64,000 bases of DNA from Aurantiochytrium sp. KH105 (lineage: Eukaryota > Sar > Bigyra > Thraustochytrida > Thraustochytriidae): NCBI GenBank assembly GCA_003116975.1, contig BGKB01000109.1, positions 1-64,000 on the forward strand, read 5' to 3'. The translations under genes were made by a program, and so were the position numbers. The notes below the pieces were generated by a model, which made no database searches, was not told where the DNA came from, and saw nothing but the letters and a program-made list of their open reading frames with translations. Shown one piece after another: positions 27,939-36,761 of the stretch (position 1 is the first letter of the stretch; each line of letters starts with the position of its first letter).

Positions 27939-29111
27939 AAATGTCTATACATTTATCTACTCTAGAAGGTTTGCGTGTCTTTGTGATTCTTCGGATTGTC
28001 AAGATGAAAAATGGGGAGTGTGGAAACACACTAGAGTAAGCCTCGTTGAGTTGACGTCCGCGCCCGAGGGTGCGGACGTTGTCAGCATGACTTTGCTTCG
28101 GCAAAAAGACCCGCGCTCTCCTTTTGCAGACTCGGCTCTTCCGGCTCAAAGCTTGCGCTCTTCGCCGACGTCTTGGCCTCCACGCTCCAACCGTTTCCAG
28201 CTGGGCGCACTGCGTCCCACGCGAGGGGTGTTTCGCCATCTCTGGCTGGCACTTTCTACCTTGGTGCCCGAGGACTTTCCCACGGCCTGAATGCCCGCGT
28301 CGGGAGCGAGCTCCCGCGCGAGCGGGCGGGCCGGCGTCTCCGCCGTCCGCCGCGTTCGTGTGCCGTGCTGCCGACCTTGGTGAGTTTCCGCACTGCCTGC
28401 CGCCGCGGTCGTCTTGTCCTCCCCGCGCTCCTTCGCTGGCAGCCAGCCATTCATCCCGGCCGGGGCGCCCGTCGCGAATGAGACCTAACTGCGCGGATAG
28501 GTCCCTTTACCAGATTGGACGCCGTTGGGAAAAAATCCCGCGGGGGCTAGCAGCTACCTAGCGAGAGGTAGAGCCGCAACAAGAAGCAGGGCGCGCGGAA
28601 AGCGAAGCAGGGAGCGGCGGCCGGCGGCAGAGCGCGGACGCGGCGGAGGGCGCGAGGCGCGAGGGCCGCGGCGGCCGGCAGGCCAGTCTGCCCCGCGCGC
28701 AACCTACTTCCGCGCGCCGCGTGCCGTGCGCGCCCGACGCGAGACCGCGCGGGCCGACACGTGTCGCTCGCGGCGAAGGAACAGCAGCAAGCAAGCAGAC
28801 CGGCCAGCCCCTCGAGCAGGCGACGCTCGCGGGTTCACGGGGACTTCTTGCGCACGGGAGACCAGGCGAGCGCGGAACCAGAAAAGGGTGAAGGGCTCGA
28901 CTTTGTCCGCTCCGCTTGGCTTCCCGAACGTCAAGCACCTCACGAACGGAATATACATACAAGAATCTTTCGGGTGGGTCTGCCTTTTCTTTTGGGGGGT
29001 CTGTCTTCCGGTCCTTTAGAGAGACACGCAGGCACGAATTGCAGAACTCGACAGAAAGAGTTTCGTTGTGGCCTGCTGTACGCGTGAAGCGACGGTGATC
29101 CGATCCACAGG

Positions 29112-29696
29112 ATGTTGAACGACCTCCGCAACGGCGCCGAGGGCAGTTTGCAGAGCAGCCGCGGCGGAAAGGAACAAGAAGGTGGTGGACCGAAAGACAA
29201 GAATGGCCCAGAGTTTGTGAACTTGCGAGGCATCGTTGGACGCGTCCATTCGTCCAAGCTTACGGAAGCGGAACTGAAACAGCTAGAAGATCACGATCTG
29301 TGGCCAGCATCGAAAACCGAGGGCAAGTTCTTTCATGAATTTGATCAATCACAGATTGATGTTCTCAGCACCGTGCGAGATCTGGTGTGGAAGCGCCAAA
29401 TTAAACAAGAGTTCCCAGACAACGATCGCTTGCGGCAAGAACTGGAAAATAAGCGGTTACAGCACGAAGAAGCCGCTCGCAGGCAAGCACCCCCCCCTCT
29501 ACCGCCGGCGATGTCGAATACTCTTTTGTCAGGCGCATCTGGCCAGCACGCGTCGGCTCTCCATCAGCACCGGCAAATGGATAATGCGAGCAATTTTGTG
29601 TACGGACTCACGCAACAACAACAGCAACAGCAACGGCAGTCTGACCGTCATGCAGGACCAGATGCTTCGTTCGACGGCGGCGTGTATGGTGACTAG
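29112..29696 (+). CDS. Hypothetical protein with Gln-rich tail
   Basis: A 194-residue frame, not recognised. A hydrophilic, Gly/Lys-rich N-terminus leads into a helical-looking module (about 33-110: EFVNLRGIVGRVHSSKLTEA, DHDLWPASKTEGKFFHEFD, LSTVRDLVWKRQIKQEF). Residues 110-135 are a charged helix, followed by a Pro-rich patch (APPPLPPAM) and a poly-Gln tract encoded mainly by CAA/CAG near residue 170. No signal peptide or TM segment. AATAAA-type sequence lies about 170 bases after the stop (29868-29876). The ordered middle block argues for a real gene; the role is unknown. Confidence 0.55.
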   Translation: MLNDLRNGAEGSLQSSRGGKEQEGGGPKDKNGPEFVNLRGIVGRVHSSKLTEAELKQLEDHDLWPASKTEGKFFHEFDQSQIDVLSTVRDLVWKRQIKQEFPDNDRLRQELENKRLQHEEAARRQAPPPLPPAMSNTLLSGASGQHASALHQHRQMDNASNFVYGLTQQQQQQQRQSDRHAGPDASFDGGVYGD

Positions 29697-29777
29697 CGAA
29701 AGTGCTGCTGGAGGACGACAGGAACGGAAAGAGGAATTAGAGGCGGAGTCAATGTGATTTACGATTGCAAAAATTTG

Positions 29778-29805
29778 CCATCGGCGCGTGATCTCGCGCC
29801 GATGG
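29778..29805. terminator. Perfect hairpin after the Gln-rich gene
   Basis: CCATCGGCGCG, six-base loop TGATCT, CGCGCCGATGG: 11 perfect pairs, 82-109 bases after the stop at 29696. Candidate 3' processing or stability element; function inferred from position only. Confidence 0.4.
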
Positions 29806-30976
29806 TGGGGAACTGGAAAGGAGGGAAAAAGAAAGGAGGAGCAACGAAGCGCGCGCAATAACAAACAATAAATAAGCCTTGATTGTAGTTCATCCTTCCA
29901 TGGGCTCACTCAGCACCGATCAGCAGAGGCAACAGGAAAAGGGAAAAGATGGAAAACGTTGCAAGTGCTGTTGCAGGAACGCCGGCAGTGCAGACACGTC
30001 TCATTCCCCAGGGATTCCCATCTTATCCCATTCAACGTTACATCACTCATGGTTATCCTTTCCTACTTCTTCATCAAGCTCTTGAGATATGGAAAAGAGG
30101 ATCTCCGTTGATGATCGACACACCCGCACACATATGCGTTGCGTACTGTTTTTGACACGAAGAAGACTGTGAGTCCTGCTCTTTTACAGAATAAACGACG
30201 GCCGGATAGGCTATGGTCTAAATTTATAAGCTGCTTTTCCACTATGTATTCGTTTCATCTGTGATCGATTAATATAAATTGCAAGGTCATGGAAGAAACT
30301 GGCTGATTGCTTGCAAGGCTTCTCAGAGTTCCCCTACGGCCAGCCAAGCCATCATATCCGGGCCGCTCCAAGCTTCCTATGTTCCAGATGCTTGAGCCCG
30401 AATTCCGAGAGCGCTCAGAACGTTCTATGGTGGTTCTATGATAGTTCCGTTTGCGTTCTCCTACTAAAAAATGCCCCAATTCTTGACGACATCGCGACTT
30501 CCGAGCACGAAATGTGTAGCGAACGACTAGAGAACTTCTACATGGTCCGAGTTCCCTTCGGGAAACCATCCGATGTTTCTCCGAGAGGCAACCGCTGGTA
30601 TTGAACTTCCCCGCAGAGGGCCGCTCACACAGCTTCCCTGAATCTTCTCGGCAGACCTCGAGTCGAGGCGCCCTGGCGACGTTCTCCCCACACCCCACCC
30701 GTCGCTGGCCCGTCACCCTCTGTTCCGCCCCCTCGAAAGCCCGCGGCTGCAGAGGCGACAGACTGGCTTCCCCACTCACAGCTGTCCGCGAGTTCCTTGG
30801 ACTGCGGGCGTTTTCGCGCGGCCTTCTTGCGTTCCATTGGGCGCAAAGCGGTATCCCCGAGAGAGAGTGGGAACGCAGTGGAGGCGAGGTGCGGGGCGGC
30901 TCGAAATGGATGGTGCAGAGATAGACCGGTTTCCGCCCCGCCGCGTCGCTGTCACGCGTCGACAGGGCCGGCGTGG

Positions 30977-31290
30977 CACTTGCGCGGGGGCCGGCGCAAG
31001 TAGATAATAGCGGCGGCAAGTGCGGCTGCGGCGGCACGCAAGTGGGCGGAAATGGGTGGCCCTGGGGCGGCGGCGCAGCGGCCGATTCCGCACTGTGGAG
31101 GCGCGCCCACAAGTGGGGCTAACGGCGGCTGCAAGTGGCTCTCTTGGCGCGGAAAGGGCCGCAAACGGCGGCGGAGCGGCGGCGGTGGTTGGCTGGCGGT
31201 TTGCGGCATTCCGCAGTGTGGGCGGTGCGCGAGCGCCACTTGCGCGTGTGTTTGTCGCATTTGCGGAGGCCGCGCGCAAGTGGCGAATAG
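30977..31290. promoter_or_regulatory. Cluster of GCAAGTG / CACTTGC motifs upstream of eIF4A
   Basis: About eight copies of a (G/C)CAAGTG core or its complement in about 310 bases: near 30977 (CACTTGCGC), 30994, 31015, 31037, 31108, 31131, 31236 (CACTTGCGC) and 31274 (GCGCAAGTGG). Two ATTCCGCA(C/G) motifs are interspersed (31085 and 31208). The same words occur upstream of the tetraspanin (53470-53520) and at 14957-15107. Candidate core promoter or transcription-factor sites. Confidence 0.5.
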
Positions 31291-31446
31291 TCAGTTCTGC
31301 GGCGAATAGGCCGCCCGTGTTTCTGGCAGCGGCGGCCCTCCTTCAAATTCAAAACGCTTCCCCCCTTGCGACCCCGACACGCTTCCCTTCGCGACCCCCT
31401 CCGCGCTTCCCCCCCCCCGCTTTCCACCCCGCTCAAGTTCGAGACC

Positions 31447-33323
31447 ATGGCTGACCAGCAGCAGCCCGATGCCGCCGCGCAGCAGCAGGACGTTGCCGCC
31501 GGCGAAGGCGCCCAGGCCCAGGGCGGCGAGGGCGAGATGACCTCGACCTCGCTCGGTGACGGCCTCACCGTCGAGTCGGTACGTGCATGAACGACGACGG
31601 ACGAACGAACGAACGAACGAACGAACGAACGAAGCGAGCGGCCAGGCCGGCCTGTGAGGCCTGCCGCCTGTGCCCGCGCGCCCGCGCCCGCCCGCGCGCC
31701 CGCGCGCGTGAGGCCCTGGCTGGACCGAGCCGAGACGAGCGAATCGTTCTTTTCTCCCCGCGTGATTTCGCCTAACGGTGACTCTCTCAGGGCAGAGAAG
31801 GACGAGCCACTCATTCTCCATCACTCTCTCTCTTTCTCTCTCTTGCTTTTCTCATAGATTCCCATCTCATCTCATCTCATCTCGTCACCGCCTGCGCGCG
31901 AGAGCAGCGCCGCGGAGGCCGACGAGACGAGATAGGATGGAGAGAAGGCTCGAGAGAGAGAGAGGAGAGACGAGATGGGGATAGCGTATCGCTTTGCGTT
32001 GCTTTGTTTCGTTTCGTCTCGTCTCGTTTGTTTTGAGTTCTGATCGGTCAACCAGCCAAATGCTGGTGGGAACCAGAAAGATCGATGAGAGTGAAAGAGA
32101 GAGAAGAGAAGAACGACGACTAACTTTGATGACACTTGCGTGAATCTATGTGTGAACGAACGAATTGACGAAAATGACAGAACTGGACCGAGGTCACCGA
32201 GACCTTCGACGCCATGGACCTCCGCGAGGATCTCCTCCGTGGTATCTACTCGTACGGTTTTGAGGCCCCCTCTGCCATCCAGCAGCGCGGCATCAAGCCC
32301 ATCCTTCTCGGCAACGACACCATTGCCCAGGCCCAGTCTGGTACCGGCAAGACGGCGACCTTCGCCATCTCTGCCCTGCAGAAGCTCGACATGGACCGCC
32401 GGGAAACCCAGGCGCTGATCCTGTCCCCCACCCGCGAGCTTGCGGTTCAGACCCAGAAGGTCATCCTCGCCCTCGGCGACTACATGGGTGCCGCCGTGCA
32501 CTGCTGCGTCGGTGGTACTGCCGTCCGTGACGACATTCGCATCCTCCAGGAGGGTGTGCACATTGTCGTCGGCACCCCCGGCCGCATCTGGGATATGCTC
32601 GGCCGCAACGCCATCCGCACTGAGAGCGTTGGTCTCTTCATCCTCGATGAGGCCGATGAGATGCTCTCGCGCGGTTTCCGCGACCAGATTTACGAGGTGT
32701 TCCGCTTCCTGCCCGAGAAGGTCCAGGTTGCGCTCTTCTCCGCTACCATGCCCCTCGAGGTCCTCGAGGTTTCGCGCCGCTTCATGCGCGACCCCGTCCG
32801 CATCCTTGTCAAGCGCGACGAGCTCACCCTTGAGGGTATCAAGCAGTTCTACGTCGCCGTCGAGAAGGAGGAGTGGAAGTTCGGAACCCTGTGTGATCTG
32901 TACGAGACCCTCACCATCACCCAGGCCATCATCTACTGCAACACCCGACGAAAGGTCGACTGGCTCACCGAGAAGATGCGCTCGAAGGACTTTACCGTCT
33001 CGGCCATGCACGGTGACATGGACCAGAAGGAGCGTGAGCTCATCATGCGCGAGTTCCGCTCGGGCTCCTCGCGTGTGCTCATCACCACCGATCTGCTCGC
33101 CCGCGGTATTGACGTGCAGCAGGTCTCTCTTGTGATCAACTACGATCTTCCCACCAACCGTGAGAACTACATCCACCGCATCGGTCGTGGCGGCCGCTTC
33201 GGCCGCAAGGGTGTGGCCATCAACTTCCTCACTGCTGGTGATGTGCGCTACCTTCGTGACATTGAGCAGTTCTACTCGACGCAGATCGAGGAGATGCCCA
33301 TGGATGTCGCCGACTACGTGTGA
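31447..33323 (+). CDS. EIF4A: Eukaryotic initiation factor 4A, DEAD-box RNA helicase
   Basis: Two exons, 31447-31578 and 32181-33323, give 424 residues. The 602-base phase-0 intron (GTACGT...GACAG) joins GLTVES to [14 protein letters not shown], restoring the eIF4A N-terminus. Helicase motifs appear in order: Q motif (GFEAPSAIQ), I (AQSGTGKT), Ia (PTRELA), Ib (TPGR), II (DEAD), III (SAT), IV (IIYCNTRR), V ([12 protein letters not shown]), VI ([13 protein letters not shown]). The protein unwinds 5'UTR structure within eIF4F during cap-dependent translation initiation. Ending in [11 protein letters not shown], close to the animal, plant and yeast eIF4A C-terminus, separates it from eIF4A3. The N-terminal 44 residues are Gln/Ala/Gly-rich. 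Codons are strongly C-ending, a sign of high expression. The upstream motif cluster fits a strong promoter. Confidence 0.97.
31601..31634. repeat. (GAAC)n microsatellite in eIF4A intron
   Basis: About eight ACGA/GAAC units 23 bases into the intron, immediately after the donor site. Confidence 0.95.
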
Positions 33324-33587
33324 GCCCCCGGGGGGCCGGCCGTCTTCCACCTGGTTGGTTGGTACTCTTTACAGAAGATGCCCTCTATAGTAGTGATATA
33401 ATCTAATCACTTCTTTCTAAACCTTTTCCCACTGCTGGTTCCGTGTGTTTCCCATAGCAAGTCTCGTGATGCCAGAGTCTGGCTTTACGTTGTGCTCTCT
33501 TCGACTTCGTGCATCCAGGTAGTAAAGAATGACTTGTTGGCCTAGAAATTGGCGAGTGCAGACGCCTTGTACTTGTTTGCTCCCATG

Positions 33588-33623
<36 letters not shown>

Positions 33624-34106
33624 CGCACGCGATTGTACGCCTGCAACTTCGTTATGGTAGAAGGCAGTTGGTTACAGTGGTGAAGTGTAGGTTCAACAAA
33701 AGAAAAAAAAGCGTTGGGACAGGAAGGGAAAAGAAGAAGAAAAGTCAAGAGGGATCCGCGTCGCTTAATTCACGTTCCGAAAGAAAAGGATAGAGTTGTA
33801 GCGGTGAAGCTCAATTGTGTTATTGTAATAAGTAACGCAATTAGCGCACAAAACCTTGTTTGTTCTTTATGATTGACAAATACAGAAAGAGTCCACAAAC
33901 ATTGCAAGAAACTCATGCACAACAGTTCTCTTCCTTCACCTCGGGCACGCATGCATACATCCACGCACGCGCGCGCGCACGCACGCACGTACGGTCGCAC
34001 GTAGAAAGACTTGCAGGCATACATGCAGGCAGTCAGAGAGATAGTTAGGCAGTCAGGCAGCTAGGCAGGCGTAGGGACGGACGTCCAAACGAACAAGGCG
34101 AGGCTC
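33324..34106. other. Convergent intergenic region
   Basis: Between the eIF4A and Bet1-like 3' ends. Contains an AATC array (33589-33622), A/G-rich sequence (33694-33750) and a CG/CACG stretch (33966-33990). No gene is seen. Confidence 0.6.
33589..33622. repeat. (CAAT)n microsatellite
   Basis: About eight CAAT units after the eIF4A gene. Confidence 0.95.
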
Positions 34107-34493
34107 TCAACCACGGCCCATGAGCATAAAGTACAAGACGAGAAAGACGGCCACCACGAAGAGAATCAGGTAGCACATGTGCTTGCTACCGCCCTTATCA
34201 ATCATGACCTGGAGATTCTTGAGGGTCTTGTTCATGAGCTGGTTGGTCTGACCAAAAGTGGACCCCATGCCGTCCAGCAGCTTGTTGTCCTCGTTCACAA
34301 CGCCGTTGATCTGAATAGAGAGCTCTTTGAGTTGCGAGACGCGCTCCCCAAGTAGATCCGTCTGCCGATTGTTCTCCTCTTCCATCATGTTGCGTGTCGC
34401 CTCAGCGTACGCGACGCCGGCGCCCGAGTTGCCGCCGGCGCGGTTGCCAAAGAGGTCATTGCGTTGGCTCATGCTGCCGCGGTACGTGGCCAT
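34107..34493 (-). CDS. BET1: Bet1-like Qc-SNARE
   Basis: A 128-residue tail-anchored SNARE. Residues about 38-100 form the heptad SNARE motif (ERVSQLKELSIQINGVVNED, NKLLDGMGSTFGQTNQLMNK) and 105-125 the C-terminal TM anchor (MCYLILFVVAVFLVLYFMLM). This matches Bet1 in length, in the LSIxI...NKLL...M spacing and in the LCY-type start of the anchor. Bet1 forms the ER-Golgi SNARE complex with Sed5/syntaxin 5, Bos1/membrin and Sec22/Ykt6. The position aligned with the zero-layer Gln of animal Bet1 (Q in TQNKLL) is Asp69 here (EDNKLL). The start at 34493 gives MATYRGS; further upstream the frame is Arg/Ala-biased and unlikely to be coding. Confidence 0.87.
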   Translation of the reverse strand: MATYRGSMSQRNDLFGNRAGGNSGAGVAYAEATRNMMEEENNRQTDLLGERVSQLKELSIQINGVVNEDNKLLDGMGSTFGQTNQLMNKTLKNLQVMIDKGGSKHMCYLILFVVAVFLVLYFMLMGRG

Positions 34494-35337
34494 GCCGTTG
34501 CTCCGCTCCGGGTCGCGCGACGTCGAGCGCACGTACGTCCGTACGCTCGCCCGCCTGCCCGCTCGCTCGCCCGCCCGCCCGCCCGCTCGCTCCTCCGCCG
34601 GCGCGGGCAAGCTGCTTCTCGCTCTGCACGAAGACAAGACTGCCCGACTCCGCCACGTCAGCCTCCGAGTCGAGCGAGGCGAGTCGAGCCGCGGGAGAGC
34701 CGCGGAAGAGAACGCCCCCCGGGCCACTCGAGAACAGAACGGGACGAACCTGCGCAGTCCCCCCAGGGTGGTGCGCGCGGCGCCGCGGCCGTGGCTAACG
34801 GATCGTTTTTGGTTTCGGGTCCTTTTGTTCTGGATGGGTTTTTATTTTAGTTTGAGCTTCTTTCTTGTTGTTGCTGGTCGAGACGGCATAGCTGGCCTGG
34901 ACTGGTAAGGAGGAAGGAGGGAGGCAGGCTTGCTTGCTTGCTTACTTGCTTGCTTGCTTGGTGTGGTTGCTCTTTTGCGAGGGCGGCGCGGAGCCTTTTT
35001 TTTTCCATTCTTCTTGCTTTTGTCGAGCTCACGAGGTGAGAACTCCGTCTTCGTTAGAATTCAGGATCGCAAGTTGAGAAAAACGTGCGTGACAAGAATC
35101 GTATAGGAAAAACGCGAGTTTTCTTCGCGTGTGAGTGATTGCATCAAATCTGCGCGTCGTGGAGATCGACAAAGGGAGCAAGCAGACTCAGACGAGGCCT
35201 TTTTCGCGCGGCGCGGGAATCAAGACTGGCGCCGCGCAGGTTGCCTGGACCGCACAGGTTCTGACGGATTGGCAAGACGCGAGTGAGCATCACCGGCGTG
35301 TCGAGGAGATTACGCCGGGGGCTAAGCGGTACGAATC
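34494..35337. promoter_or_regulatory. Divergent upstream region between Bet1-like and basic-protein genes
   Basis: Contains CGCC/CCGC-rich repeats (34550-34595), GC-rich 5' flank, and a CTTG array (34928-34960). Two start codons point away from it, so it probably holds both promoters. No further gene is supported. Confidence 0.5.
34928..34960. repeat. (CTTG)n microsatellite
   Basis: About eight CTTG units with one CTTA variant, in a divergent promoter region. Confidence 0.9.
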
Positions 35338-36081
35338 ATGTACACCACCAAGGAAGTGCACAAGATGGCCGGCGTCAAGTTTCTTGGCGGCGGCCCGCAA
35401 AAGAAGCAAAAGGAGTCCGAGAGATTTACCGGCAAGCAAATGAGCGCCAAGTTCCCCAAGTCCGGCAACGTTAGTACGCCAGGCGTCCTCTTCTCCATCC
35501 TGCCCGGAGGCAAGCCTGATCCTTACGGCATCAAGAACTCGTACCTAAAGCGTTTTCCACCCGAGTCCCGCAAGCAGGGTTTCGGCTCGGGAGATGCCCC
35601 AAAGCACGACGAATTTATGAATGGTCAACGCGCAGATCAGCACAAGAACGCTCTCGAGAAATCTGTCGTGTCAGAGAAGGAGTGGGCGCTGCGCAGAGGT
35701 CCGTACGACGCTCAAATCTCGCACCTGGAATCTAAGCTTCGCGAGATCGAAGCCTCGCACCCTGACCTAGCTGTCGGAGAGCGTTCCGAGGACGACTATG
35801 TGGCTCATGTCCCAAAGCGTCTCTACGATATTGGCCGCAATGCGCACACTGAGGTGTTTCTGCACGACGGACGAGACAACTTTTACTCGCACAAACGCTG
35901 TGCGCACCGAGAGAAGCCCCGACACGTCGCAGGCAATGCGACCACAAGCATGCAGTATGGCAAGGGCAAATACCCGCGCGGTCTCGACAAGATCACCATT
36001 CCAGGCGTTATGGGCGGTGGAGGTGGTGGTGGCTCTTTTCTCGACCATGGCCATCTACAAGTTGGCGACCACCACCACTAA
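35338..36081 (+). CDS. Hypothetical small basic protein, possibly axonemal
   Basis: A 247-residue protein beginning MYTTKEVHKMAGVKFLGGGP. The pattern of short basic, Pro/Gly-rich segments (LPGGKPDPYGIKNSYLKRFP, RKQGFGSGDAPKHDEF) followed by short helices (QHKNALEKSVVSEKEWALR) resembles small microtubule-associated axonemal proteins in style, but no named family is recognised. The middle (about 120-160) is a coiled-coil-like helix. The C-terminus is Gly-rich (a run of seven Gly) and ends in His residues. No signal peptide or TM segment. The ATG at 35338 is preceded by a long leader without another in-frame ATG. Even composition and length support a real gene. Confidence 0.65.
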   Translation: MYTTKEVHKMAGVKFLGGGPQKKQKESERFTGKQMSAKFPKSGNVSTPGVLFSILPGGKPDPYGIKNSYLKRFPPESRKQGFGSGDAPKHDEFMNGQRADQHKNALEKSVVSEKEWALRRGPYDAQISHLESKLREIEASHPDLAVGERSEDDYVAHVPKRLYDIGRNAHTEVFLHDGRDNFYSHKRCAHREKPRHVAGNATTSMQYGKGKYPRGLDKITIPGVMGGGGGGGSFLDHGHLQVGDHHH

Positions 36082-36761
36082 GGTGAATGAATTCTATACC
36101 TGGCATGCGCGTGAACCGTTTCATACGTCACAGCGGTTCGCTATGACACGATGCAGTAACATTTACTTTTGCGTGGACAATTTTTTGCACGAGAACTTGA
36201 AACTCTGTCCACAAGTTTCGTTTGATCTTATCGTGCACGTATACAAATGTATGTTGCTTTTTTTTAAAAAGGAAAAACAAATGGCAATCTTCGTGATCCG
36301 CACATCACCCCATCAGCGCTCGTACGCCTTGTTCAACAGTTCATACCACGACACATACAGCGTTGTTCTGGCCATTCCAAAAAAATACTTGTCAACCATT
36401 GATTTCAGGAAAGCACCATGTGACCAGCCAGAAAGCTATTACTTGTTCGTTGCACACGAAAGCGAGCGTTGAATAAAATGTGACGCTTGCGCGTTCTAGC
36501 TTGGATCTTCACAATGTAGCCTCTCGATTCATACGTGGTGGACAAGAAAGGAACTTGCTTGTTGGCTTGGTTGGAGTAGTTGTCACTCGTTGTAAGTAAA
36601 GGATAGTCAAACGCCTCGGACAACCACCACAATACTAACACACGCGCGCACTCATGAACGCAAAAATGTCATTATCTTCACCATCATCATCATCATCAGT
36701 CATCGTCATCATCATCATCAGCAGCAGCAATAACAACAGCACTATGGCGGAGGCAGTTGCG
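36082..36761. other. Convergent intergenic region
   Basis: A/T-richer 3' flanks of two converging genes. Contains a trinucleotide CAT/CAG run (36676-36729) and poly-T/A (36256-36278). No gene is supported. Confidence 0.55.
36676..36729. repeat. (CAT)n/(CAG)n imperfect trinucleotide repeat
   Basis: CATCATCAT with CGT and CAG interruptions, in the 3' flank of the transporter gene. Confidence 0.85.

Larger units (their letters stand above)
27617..29111. other. Long intergenic region with hairpins, no gene seen
   Basis: Includes a tandem duplicate of a 19-base unit (27669-27687 and 27693-27711), a 12-base-arm hairpin with one mismatch (27912-27938), a second hairpin with 8-base perfect arms (28054-28061/28072-28079), and a very GC-rich stretch (28290-28900) whose reading frames on both strands are Arg/Ala/Pro-biased. 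The 3' part is the promoter of the following gene. Confidence 0.45.
29697..31446. other. Long intergenic region and eIF4A promoter
   Basis: Starts with a perfect 11-base-arm hairpin (29778-29805). Positions 30170-30620 are balanced in composition with no convincing gene; an unrecognised non-coding RNA cannot be excluded. Positions 30620-30900 are pyrimidine/GC-rich. Positions 30960-31300 carry a dense cluster of GCAAGTG-type motifs on both strands, and 31339-31352 contains TTCAAATTCAAA. The final 100 bases are C-rich on the + strand, as expected of a strong promoter/5'UTR for eIF4A. Confidence 0.5.

Noticed and set aside
28100-29000. Several 100-160 codon frames in GC-rich spacer
   Set aside because: All are Arg/Ala/Pro-rich in multiple frames at once, which is expected in about 70% GC sequence; no conserved motif.
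30255-31112. 285-codon minus-strand frame upstream of eIF4A
   Set aside because: Crosses the promoter motif cluster; Arg/Ser/Pro-rich with no domain.
31872-33350. Long minus-strand frame opposite eIF4A
   Set aside because: Antisense shadow caused by strong codon bias (C-ending codons) in eIF4A; it also crosses the intron boundary.
33589-33622. CRISPR-like regular repeat
   Set aside because: A simple CAAT microsatellite with no spacers; the window is eukaryotic.
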